A DNA stretch of 64,000 nt from the NCBI GenBank assembly GCA_900239685.1, contig OENT01000183.1:62001-126000 (forward strand), given 5' to 3'. The stretch is from Rotaria macrura. Taxonomy: Eukaryota > Rotifera > Eurotatoria > Philodinida > Philodinidae. Each line of letters starts with the position of its first letter. Positions within the stretch are counted from its first letter, which is position 1. This document shows, in pieces, positions 52,790 to 63,219 of this stretch. Position numbers and translations under genes: made by a program. The notes beneath the pieces were generated by a model, which did not search any database, was not told the origin of the DNA, and was given only the letters and a program-made list of their open reading frames with translations.

Positions 52790-53180
52790 AGGCGTGGCAC
52801 TTTAACTTTAAAGACACTTTGAGTAAAGTGTTAGAGTTAAAGTGAATTTTCTTTTTTATACTTATCACAATCCGGACTGGTTGATTGGTGTTCGCTAGAC
52901 TCTCTGCAACCTACGAGACGTAAAAAAGATGTAAAAATGAATTAGTTTCACGCTACTTTAAGCAACTTTAAGATTAACGTATAAAGTTACGTAAAGTCGT
53001 TTTAAATTTCTTTATTTTTCATATTTTCTGATGTCTTATAAGTTACAAACGGTCTAGCGAGCATCAATCAATCAGCCTGGGCAGTGATATATACAAAAAA
53101 GAAAATTCCCTTTAACCTTTAACATTAAAGTAAATCACTTTAAATTTAAATTTAAAGTAAAGTTAAAGTGCCAAAACCTA
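52790..53180. mobile_element. Foldback MITE with 9-bp target duplication
   Basis: The 391-bp element begins AGGCGTGGCACTTTAAC and ends with the complement of TAGGTTTTGGCACTTTAAC. Most of its length folds back. Terminal arms of about 75 bp are rich in CTTTAA and TTAAAG motifs. Further in, 52860-52920 pairs imperfectly with 53035-53100, sharing for example GTTCGCTAGAC against GTCTAGCGAGC. It is flanked on both sides by ATCGATTCT (52781-52789 and 53181-53189). It has no coding capacity. A 9-bp duplication is typical of Mutator-like elements, so it is probably a non-autonomous element moved by a MULE-type transposase; the superfamily is inferred only from duplication length. Confidence 0.85.
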
Positions 53181-53189
53181 ATCGATTCT
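53181..53189. repeat. Right target-site duplication
   Basis: ATCGATTCT directly abuts the right end of the foldback element and is identical to the copy at 52781-52789. Confidence 0.85.
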
Positions 53190-54848
53190 CATGGTATCGA
53201 AAAAATTAAAAAAATAGAACATAAGTTCAATGTAAGTCGAACTGTAATCAATAAACGCTCAGTATTAACATTCTCAGAAGAAGGTCGCTTGTTTTCTTCT
53301 ACATGCTGTTAATGATCCATGAAATATCAGAAGATATCTATCAATCGAATTCCACACGACTCTATCCATGTCCTAGCATATTATTAAATGATGATTACTG
53401 TCAATTCCTTAATATATAACAAGGGCAAGTCAATAAATCAATATGCTCATCATAAGATCATGTAGAATAATAACTTTCTCAGTGAGTTATGTAAAAGTTA
53501 GTATTACTATTTTAAAATCTAAGACATTGATCGAATGAAATAGTTCCTTATCAACTATAGAAAGAAAGATATATAGATACGAGACTCAATAGAATGATAC
53601 AATAAATATCACCTATTTTCAATCCATCGATGAATCTTTACTGATTATATCAGTATAATTATTCTATACTTCCTTCAAAACTGCAAAGATCAGTTATTAT
53701 TTGTCATATTAATTTTATTTGATATAACTGTTTTTAAAACTCATAGCATGAATAATTATAACAGTTCAGTTTGAGTGATATGAACTATTCAGTCTACTGT
53801 CTGTGCTTATTTCGATTCAGAATTTTGGTTTACGCAAACAATATCGTATTTTTCGACCAAAGCCTTAGTACAAGTAATTACACATAATCCACATTACGTT
53901 ATTATTGTTTTCTGATCGAAAATGTTAATCTAGAATAATTTTCAGAAAACATCATTTCGTTCTTTTTTCTGTTCAATCGTTTTTTAATTTTAGATATTTA
54001 CTAAAATTACGAATCTATGTTGCTTTGAAAAATATAAATAAAAACATTTCTTACTATTCACTAGGTGATCAATGTTACTGAATAATTGAAGAACATGTGA
54101 ATTTGTAACCATGCTATGAACATCTGCATGTCATGTTTCATTTCTTTTGGCATTTATAGCGAAACTATTCAGTTGAAACTTTTTCGATATAATATTTAAC
54201 AGTACGCATTCATCTTCTTTAGAATCCCTTAGTATATGATCACAGTTCTAAATTTAATGCCTAATTTATTTCAACTTCTTTTCTGAAATATAAACAACTC
54301 GATTGTGTTTCAAATTTCAAATTGATATTTAATTTTTCAAAAATATAAAACCATTTCTATACGAAACACGTGAAACAATATTATTGTTTATATACAGTAT
54401 TGATGAGAGAATAAGTGATCTACTTAGTATGGTCTGTTGTCGATATCGTTGTATTTTGTATGATATGAGTATTATTGTTATTAAGATGAGGTCAGTGGCG
54501 ATAAAAAAATATTTTCATAAATGCATAAACGTGAAATTATGTACACCAATACACATATACAGTGTAGTCTACATACCGTATGATATATAACGAGTACTGA
54601 TAAACTTTCTCCCTTGTTTATTTATTCTTTTTCTCTCGTTCCATGTATTGATGATGCAATAGTAAATATATCGAACAATCAATGAAACATCAATGATTAT
54701 TTTTACTTTCGTTTCATGAAAGATAAAATCTTATTCAGATTCAAAATAAAAAATTGCATTCTTCATTTTAAGTCAATTAAAAAAGTTTAAAAAAACAAAC
54801 AAAAATCATATCAAATCATGCAGTCATATAAGAGAAAGAAAGAATCGT
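53190..54848. other. Gene-free spacer downstream of PEX7
   Basis: AT-rich, with no supportable exon. The right end should contain the PEX7 3'UTR. Confidence 0.55.
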
Positions 54849-55850
54849 CTACAATGAAAGAATTTCACACAGACGAACAACACGATCCCAAGCACCTGCA
54901 GCTAGTTTGTCTCGTTCAAAAAGATTCCAATCAAGTGCATATATAAAATCTTTCGAAATACGTTCTGCATGTGTATTCATACTACTATTAGTTGGTGTTA
55001 AATTCCATAGGTTCACTTGTCCGTCATAGCCAGACGATGCTAGACGATCTCGTCGATGTGGATCAAATTTAACACGACGAATGGCACCATTATGTCCTTC
55101 GAAAATTGCAACTGAATTAGTAATCATACGAATATCCCATAGACGAAGACGATTATCACAAGCACCAGTTACTAATAAATGATCATCATATTTTGACCAA
55201 TCTAAACAAAGAATTTCAGTTGGATGTGCACGAGGAGTAACAATGTTCGATGATTGTTTTATATCAAATAAACGTAATGAACAATCAGCCGAAACAGATG
55301 CTATCAGGCCCGATTGACGCGGATGCCATCGAGCTTCATAAACAATTGATTCATGCCCCGTTAGTGTTGCTTGAACATTTGCTGAACTGAAAAGCAAAAT
55401 TCTCATTGTACATTGCGAAATTATGATTGTTAAATTTTTCTACTTATTGAAATTCCATAATTTTATTGTTCCATCGGCAGATGCACTCAGTAATGCATCA
55501 TTTGATCGACTTTCACTCCAATGAATACACCATACTTCACGTTGATGTTCACGTAAAGATAATAATGGTAATGTTTGTGTACTATTTAATTGCCATAGAA
55601 TTATTGAACCATCACCACTAGCTGCAATAATCAATGATGGATCAGTTTCGACAAAACTCACATCAAACAATGCATCGGACCAATTGAAAACTAGTTGATC
55701 TTGATTGCTAAATAATTTAATCGTACTACGACCTCGAATACCGAAATTTTCGCATGAAACAATAGCAAGTTGATTGATTACATGTGGTGAATATCGAAGA
55801 CTATAACAAGCATCGGTTAAAGGTATTTGAGATGTTATACGGAAAGACAT
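54849..55850 (-). CDS. PEX7: Peroxin 7, PTS2 receptor (WD40)
   Basis: Two exons (55850-55444 and 55386-54849) join in frame across a 57-nt intron to give 314 residues; human PEX7 has 323. The whole protein is a WD40 propeller. Repeats can be followed through SGDGSIILW, SADGTIKLW, GHESIVYEARWHP, ADCSLRLFD, the block HPTEILCLDWSKYDDHLLVTGA, DNRLRLWD, AIRRVKFDPHRRDRLASS, and YDGQVNLWN. The AEIL-C-DW-KY-LLVTGA and AIRRVKF segments are diagnostic of PEX7 among WD40 proteins. It binds PTS2-type targeting signals in the cytosol and delivers cargo to the peroxisome. The acceptor-like sequence TTTCCGCAG directly precedes the ATG, which supports this start. The last repeat ends WDRVVRLCEI, slightly diverged from the vertebrate WDETIKIYD. 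Confidence 0.94.
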
Positions 55851-57984
55851 CTGCGGAAATACATATGATCATTACAAATCATTGTTAATTTTTATTCAAA
55901 GAAAAAAGTTCGAAAAATTCGCAAACTTTATTGAAGATTAAACATAATCAATATTCAAATGAATATTTTCAACATGCATATGAAATTAATAAAGAATGAA
56001 ATACATGAAAGTGTAAGGTATTTTTCAGAATAGATTATCTTCAGAATATGTCTATCATAGTTAGAAGTTTAATTGATAAGGTCGTTTGTTGTTGACTCAT
56101 GATACCAAGAGAGTTTCATTAATTTTAGGATAAGACAGTTGCTGTCTGTAGAAAAAAATAACAAATGTTTTCTCGTAACTATTCTCTAAATAGATTCTAA
56201 GAATGAATCTAAGAAAATGTCTTGTGTCGTTAATTGACTTCTCTACTTCTAGCAAAGAACCAAATACACTAATGAAAACAAAACATCCAATTAGTGTATC
56301 TCACAAATTAAATTGATATTTTGTTCAACGATAAATTTAAAACGATAAATTTTGATATTTTTAAAATTCATTCTTCTTTCTACGTTGTTTTATGAATCGT
56401 TCTAAGTACGATTTCTATTGAAAAATAATACAAGAAGTCGAAGAACGACTGACAGTACTCAAAAGCTAGAAAAATCTTAGAAAAAAAGAATAATTCACAA
56501 ACTATTTGTAAAAGAATCTAACTAGAATGTTTCACGAGTATCATGAACCTTAGATTGCTTTTAAAATGTTTGTATGACATGTTATGTCTAACTAGAGACA
56601 TGAAGATGTTCTCCAATGAATAGTGAGAAAATTCATTGATTTTTTAACATACGAAAACAATAGATTAGTATGTGTGTTTTACAATGAAAATTTCATCATT
56701 CACTTGTTTAATAATTATTTTCTCAACAACAGAAACAAAACTTAGGGAATTCGTTCGAATCTAAGAAAAGACAATGGTTTAGAGATGAAATCTTCATGAT
56801 CATACTAGTACTTATTAATAGATAGAATATTTCTTTGACTGGACGATTACAAATCAGAACGTTTCCTCATTAATAATTTCAATTCAAACTTATCGCATCA
56901 GAAGCATTTCATCTAAATACGTTGTAAAATCCTACCAAGACTAAATGAATGTGCGAGTTCATAACGCATCTCAGCTGATTTCTCGTCACATTTAAATTTT
57001 CATTCTCAATGAACAACGTTTTTTGTTTCGCCCGAAAAAATATTCATTCACTTCATGTCTATCAGCAACAACATTATTTTCAGAGTATACCAAACATTCA
57101 ATACAAAATTCACAGATTTCTGAAGTTAGTATAGTAATCATCTAAAATGTTTTGTCAAATATTTAATGTAAACTTCACTTCTCATGAACAAGTTCAATAC
57201 TATCCTTAAGGATATTTCTTTTTATGATTATTTTATCTTGTGTTCAGTTTTCATTTTAATCTAGATTACCGTTTCCCTGATATACACAACACAAATATAT
57301 ATATATAAATATATATCTATCTCTATATATATAAAAACAAAGTTTTCTTTCTTTTCTTTTTTTTCTCTATAGAATGAAGCAATAATAATAGTGGTAGTAT
57401 TAGTAGTAATACAAAATAGAGCGATAAGAAATAATTAAACTAGCACAAAAGAAAACAATCTACATTTTATACGATCGAGCGCGCAACTATGAAATAAACA
57501 TCGAGACATTACACATACAAAAACACACCTAAACATACACCGGACCTTCGAAAACGATTCATTCTCGAATACGAAAGATAAAGAACACCGTAACGAAGAG
57601 AAAGAATGATAAAGAAACAGCGACCGGAGAATGAATACCACGATATGAGCGATTTAATGTAAAGGAAGAAAACAAGCATGTTTTTTTAATTCTTACTCCT
57701 TAGACAAGATACACGCATGAAAAAAAAACAAATTTGAAAAAACGAAAAAATAGGTAATGAGGGATAGAGAGAACCGTATAGAAAAAGTATATTGATTTCT
57801 TTTGGTATATAAATATATATGTTGAAACAAAAAGAACGAATTATATCGATATATATGTGTTTGTGTTTCTTTGTATTAAATATTAGCTTGATAACACCAT
57901 TGGTGGTTTTGTCTAACAGATTTCATCTAGTTGTTGAAGAAATATTTTTACATAGAAATATTTCATATAAACGAAAAACATACT
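55851..57984. other. Spacer between PEX7 and YAP
   Basis: No supportable gene. It should contain the PEX7 upstream region and the YAP 3'UTR. TA-rich simple sequence lies at about 57295-57335. Confidence 0.5.
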
Positions 57985-60271
57985 TTAATTTGTGAATCGT
58001 CCAAAAGTACTACTGGTCGAGCATCCTGCACCGGAAGTTCCATGTCCACCGGAAGCACACCGCAATCTAGGTTAAGAAAAAATTCCAAAAAAGAAACAAA
58101 ACAATCGAATTTATATATTTTAGTGACGATTCAACTATTAGTTTTTTTCCGTTTCCCTTTCGCAGTTCAATTTATAGAAACACATACCCTGACCAAGTAA
58201 CACGACGAGAAGCTCCTGTTCATATATATATATATATATGTACATTTATATGGAAATGTCATCTTAGGGTCTCAGCAGTTTAGTCGCTTTTTTTTTCATG
58301 CTATTTTTTTAACATACCTGCTTGATTGAGAAAAAGATGATCGTCGACATAGTCAGGTGTACTTAATGCATCCGGTGTTCGATTCATACTATTACGACCT
58401 GAAGAAAATAAAAATTTATGATCCTAATAGTACTATTTACAAAAATAAGTATCATTAGGATTTATTAGATCTGCTATACTGATGAGACAATGAATTTCTG
58501 TCAGAAGAAAAATTTCTAGCTTTCATCATTAACTATATATGCACAATCGTACCTTCACCAACTCCACTATCTTCACTATTTTGTCGTTTATGATGAAGAA
58601 AATCATCAATTATTGAATTGATTGTAGCATGATCGGCTGATGGATCATTTGTGCTAATACGATGATTGAGCATTTTGCGTATATCAACTTCCTAAAAATA
58701 CAAATATACACATGTCATTAAATCAAATTTTTCTTCTGATAATCAAATATTTGGAATATAAAGGGTACTAACACCAATGAGCAGAGACAAAAAACATATA
58801 GACATGTATGTTTATATATATATATATATATGTATATATATAAATAAATTTATCTAGTGTTTACATATATTAAAAGCTTATATCATACCGTTAGTACTCT
58901 GTTATTAATTTTGCTATCTGTTGTTCATATGAATTAGTCATAAATAAATAGAAAGGAAGAAAGAAGAGCCCAAGTTTCCTTACCATGCTTTCTAATTCTT
59001 CTTTCCGTTTTTGTAAAGCACGTTTTTCATGTAAAATTTCTGTTAGTTTATTTTTCAACGGATCTTGTGTATGAGACAACATCGGTGGAGAATTCGTTGT
59101 CAATTGAGCCATGCTTGTTGTTGGTGAAAGTGTTGATGATGAAAGTCGCTGTTGCTGTTGTTCATGATGAAATGGTGACGATGATGTTGGAATGGGCGAC
59201 GATGATGTTTGTGGAATAGGTATTATTTGTGTTGGTGGAACGGGCACATCAAGACGTTTCGTCATCATCGAACGATAATAATCTATCATATTAATTACTT
59301 TCATGAAAATTAAAGCGCAAAAAACGTGTCTCACTTGGTCGTGGATCATCCCAACAAGTTTGTTTGTGATTATGATCAATAAAATAAATATTGCCGCGTT
59401 CATCACGTGATTGCTCATAACCATCGGGTAATGGAAGTGTAGCGCAGAATGATTGAAATGCCGCATAATGAGTTGGTCGTGGATCTGCCCAAGTTGTGCA
59501 TTGTGTCATATGACTAGAACGAAATTACATACAAGGAACATGTTAAAATAACACATGTAACTAATGAACGAATTAGAACAGTTAGTTAACGAAACCGGAA
59601 CTGAACTATGTATGTATTTTTTCTTTTCTGTTCGCTTTAGTTCAATTCGATACAGTTCTCTTCATCAATATGTCTGTCGACTATGAAGTCCTTGGGGATA
59701 CTGAAAACTACATTACAATCGTAAACGGTTTTTTGATTTTGCTCATATCCACACTATCTTACTCGATATAATAAGTTTGTCCTTCAGGTGTTTGCTTTTC
59801 TTCCCAACCATCAGGTAGAGGAAGCAATGATACTTGAGAACTAATTTGTGACAATGTTGTATTTCCTGATGCTATTGTTGAACCTTGTCCATCGAGCACA
59901 GATGTATCACTCACAGTTCTTAAATGACCTTGTATAGGATTATTATTAATAATTGTGCGTAGTAAGGTTGTGGATTGTGATGGAATGTTTGGTAAACTAA
60001 GTTGATTCTTTGCATGTTGACGATTCACACTATGCTGTTGTTCGCTGCTTATTGAATTCGATGATGTTGCAGCAGATTTCGAAAAAGTATTGCTTGGTGA
60101 CGATATTGGTTGTTGAAAAAATGAATCGGGTAAACCACGATCACGCAATGGTTTCGATGATGATTGTGCACGATATTGTGCTGGATTATTCACAACAGAA
60201 AAAAGGTCATTTAATGCTGTTTGACTTTGATCTGCAACCCGAATATAAGATGAACGGTTGTTGTTAGTCAT
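57985..60271 (-). CDS. YAP1: YAP/Yorkie transcriptional co-activator
   Basis: Seven exons (60271-59763, 59513-59335, 59282-58984, 58691-58553, 58398-58318, 58215-58188, 58066-57985) join in frame to 438 residues. In order: a TEAD-binding helix (LNDLFSVVNNP, 20-30) and the LPDSFF loop motif (47-52), a LATS/14-3-3 site HLRTVS (116-121) and WW1 (about 151-183, TTWADPRP). WW2 (about 197-232) follows, then a Gln/Ser/Pro-rich linker and a coiled coil (KRALQKRKEELESM-like, before 329). A second LATS site, HKRQNS (363-368), runs into an EDSG phosphodegron-like motif. YAP is the Hippo-pathway effector that drives TEAD target genes. WW2 has Tyr in place of the first Trp (LPDGYEQ). The first five exons are secure. 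The last two, a 28-nt exon and a Gly/Ser-rich end, are less certain, and no FLTWL-type PDZ ligand is seen. Confidence 0.9.
58222..58239. repeat. (TA)n microsatellite in a YAP intron
   Basis: TA run of nine units just upstream (minus sense) of the acceptor of the proposed 28-nt exon. Confidence 0.85.
58813..58832. repeat. (TA)n microsatellite in a YAP intron
   Basis: TA run within the 292-nt intron between the coiled-coil exon and the exon with the second LATS site. Confidence 0.85.
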
Positions 60272-61631
60272 CGATCACACGATCAAGTCAAATATCTCCA
60301 CGACTTTTCTCTTGTCTAGATACTGAAAATAACGACAAAACAACAAACCATTAAAATGAAAAGCAAGAATGATTTTTTTTTGCATAGACATAAAATGTGT
60401 GAACATATATGAAGGAAACGAAAGGTGAGAAAAGAAAAAGAAGAATTATACATCAATATGTCATTAACTTATGCATATGTCCGTTGGTCAAGAACACCTT
60501 CTGTTCGTTTATTTTTCAAATGATGAATGATGGTTGCGCTCAGCTGGTCACAGTTTTTCATTCCTTACTTTATGATTAGTGGAGAATATCGAGCCAATGA
60601 AATGTAAGTTTCATGAAAGAGGTTATCTCCTTAGAGACATGGATCAATAAATACGTAACTCAGTGAATATAGTATTCAAATTGTTCCGGAAGACGACAAA
60701 TTATGATAGAGAATAATGTTCTTTCATACTTAACGAATAACGGATTTGACTGGGGACAACTGATTATCATGACGATGAATTAGTAAAATGGTAGGAAAGA
60801 AAAATAGATGGCGATATTCCGTGATAGTCGTTTAATAAATTGATTATTCTTAATGGGTCCTTCTTACGGATCACCACTTGATTGTTTGATTTGTTAATTC
60901 TTTTCAATGTTTTATTACAAAAGAAAATCTAATATCAATCATGGCCAATACAACAAGCATACGCAACAGAGAACTATTACCTGGATAGTTTTTATAAACA
61001 AAGATCTGGTGTGGGATCGTCTAGAATAACCAATTGAGCAACTTTTCAAAACACTCTGCCTACGTATGAATTCGGAAAAACTTGCGATATTAAGATTACA
61101 AATTTGTCATAGAATTCTACTCGTTGAATGTCGTTCGAGTTTGTACTCGTTTTATATGAAGGAAATGCAAGATTAAAAATCATATTTGATTTCCTTCTCA
61201 GAAGAACTAACTTAGAATAGCATCATTCACTTACACACACACACACACACAGTTGTCACATCGTACTTTCCTATCTGATTCCGAATATGCACATGTACTT
61301 CAAAATAAAAATATGATAAGGATTGAGCAATGCTTCCATATGACTATTCACATTGGAATGAAAATCTGACGAGTATTTAATGCATAGAATAGAAATAGAG
61401 TATGTCATGTGCATGAATAAGTTACGAGACATACAAAATAGTGAAATTCTATCGATTCAATAGAATTATCATTCATAGACAATAAGTTTCATTGAAAAAT
61501 TAAGAAACTCCATGCATGAATTACATAAATGAATGCTTATCTATGATAATTCAGACATAGTTTGACTAGATTTAATATTCATTTAATTTTACAATTATAG
61601 ATTGAAATTATTTAAGAACGGCATTTCGAAA
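60272..61631. promoter_or_regulatory. Head-to-head region of YAP and SPATA7
   Basis: These 1.36 kb separate two divergent start codons and probably carry both promoters. On the minus strand, TATTTTCAG ends at 60323, 50 nt before the YAP ATG. On the plus strand, an acceptor-like AG ends at 61600, 31 nt before the SPATA7 ATG. (AC)n lies at 61233-61251. No core promoter motif was recognised. Confidence 0.45.
61233..61251. repeat. (AC)n microsatellite
   Basis: About nine CA units between the YAP and SPATA7 genes. Confidence 0.9.
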
Positions 61632-63219
61632 ATGTCATCGAGTGATCTACTAAGTAGTACAATGAATTGGCCAGGAAAAGGTCTTTATGGACTTAAAAGT
61701 AGTGGTAAGCTAATCGATTAAAACATTTCAATTAATTTTTTCATAGATCGTCCTATTTCAATAGTATGAACGTTTTCATTTGTCTTTTTGTAATATTTAG
61801 TTCTTCAAACAACTGAAAATAATCTTGTTAAACAAACAATCGTTACTGATCATATGAGAAATCATTATCGACGATTACATAATGCACGATGTATGTCGTT
61901 GAAGTAAAACGTATTTCTAATGGCATCGGTTTTTCTTTCATGTTTAGCTGCGATTGATTCAAAACCACCTAAAGCTATGGTATTAGGTCAGAAATGTCGA
62001 GACCGAGCGCGTAAAGAAATGGCTCAAATGGCATATACACAAAATATACTTGATCAATTTGCAACTGAGAACAACCGAGAAACAACGCGTTCTCGTACAA
62101 GTCAGAGCGCACGTTCACGTCGTATGATTAAATCACAGGTAGAGCAAAAACTTACTAAATACTAATCAGTATTCATCATCATAGCCAACAACATATCGTG
62201 CACGTTCGCGAAGTATTGAATCGACTCGTATGATGACTCGTTCTTTAAATATGAATGGTTCAATGCAGAATCTTAATCAAAATGGTACAAGTCAAAGTAA
62301 TATTGCAAATAAATTATTCGGCGAGTAAGGATCAATAGAAATTAATTGAAAGATTTCAAATTAAGAGACAATTGTTTTCATTTTTCATCAATATTTTAGT
62401 GGTGTTTTTACACAAGCATTGACTGCTATGTCTGCTCTAGGCAAAATGACATCAACCGAACGAAATAAAAGTAGCGCTGATGTGCTTGACAAACATGCTG
62501 ATTCTTTCACACAACCCGATCCATCAGAACATAAACCTCGTTTACTTAAAAGTAATAATGGTGAATCATGTTTGTTAAAGAGTCGTTCATACTATAATCC
62601 ACCAAGAAAATCAAAAGCTCAGTCAACAAATAACCAAAAAGAAGAAACGGATATACATGAAACTGTCGTTATTGAAAAGAAACCAAAGGAAGATGAACAA
62701 ACTGCTCTGAGGTTAGTTTATAACGAACAAAAATCAAAATTAAACACATATTTCATTTGAGATTTCTTTTTATTCTAACTAAACAGTATTCGACGTGTTA
62801 GGTAAGATTACACGTAGAAATATAAAACCTTGAAAAGAAAATCATAAAAAGATCCTGCATGTTATTACGTTGGTAATCTTCCGTAGATAATAAACTTTTC
62901 TTCTGAAGTCACAAATCAATTGGATTTCATATAGATATTTATTCGTTTTTCAATTTCTTTTCATTTCTAGAGAGCAACTCAATAGAAGTTTTGAACTACG
63001 ACAAAGTGTAGAAAAGAAAATTAAAAAAGCTAAAGCATCATCAATGGCAAGTTCAACGAAAAGGTAAATGACCATCGAATAATTGAGTTGAATATAAAAG
63101 AAAAAAAAATTCCTTTAGGCTTATTACAATGATTAAACATAATTGAGAGTATTAACCTTTTTGTTTCTAACAGTACAGGTCGTACCTATCAACTCAACAC
63201 ATATTATCTTCAACAATGA
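61632..63219 (+). CDS. SPATA7: SPATA7-like ciliary protein
   Basis: Seven exons (61632-61704, 61801-61890, 61948-62138, 62185-62324, 62400-62711, 62971-63063, 63174-63219) join in frame to 314 residues. Two blocks match vertebrate SPATA7. The first is N-terminal: GKGLYGLKSS, then LVKQTIVTDHM and NHYRRLHNARSAID, corresponding to the human GHLSTKS, VKNHMAVHYNKI and SAKAAVD region. The second is DVLDKHADSF followed by RLLKS and SRSYYNPPRK, corresponding to DLLDKHSELF and YRYYTPAKRK. Between them lie basic Ser/Arg-rich and Met-rich linkers. SPATA7 acts at the ciliary transition zone; its loss causes retinal degeneration in humans. The human protein has 599 residues, so the C-terminal half is absent here or too diverged to be joined. 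Intron 5 uses donor GTTAGT. No other family fits as well, but sequence identity is modest. Confidence 0.78.

Noticed and set aside
58880-58915. Possible small YAP exon after an AACAG acceptor
   Set aside because: Including it gives an in-frame stop after eight codons. Joining 58984 directly to 58691 keeps phase 0 and continues the protein.
58891-59466. 191-codon minus-strand frame read as one protein
   Set aside because: It is YAP exon 3 read through into intron sequence on both sides. The WW2 donor at 59334 and the acceptor before 59282 give the correct join.
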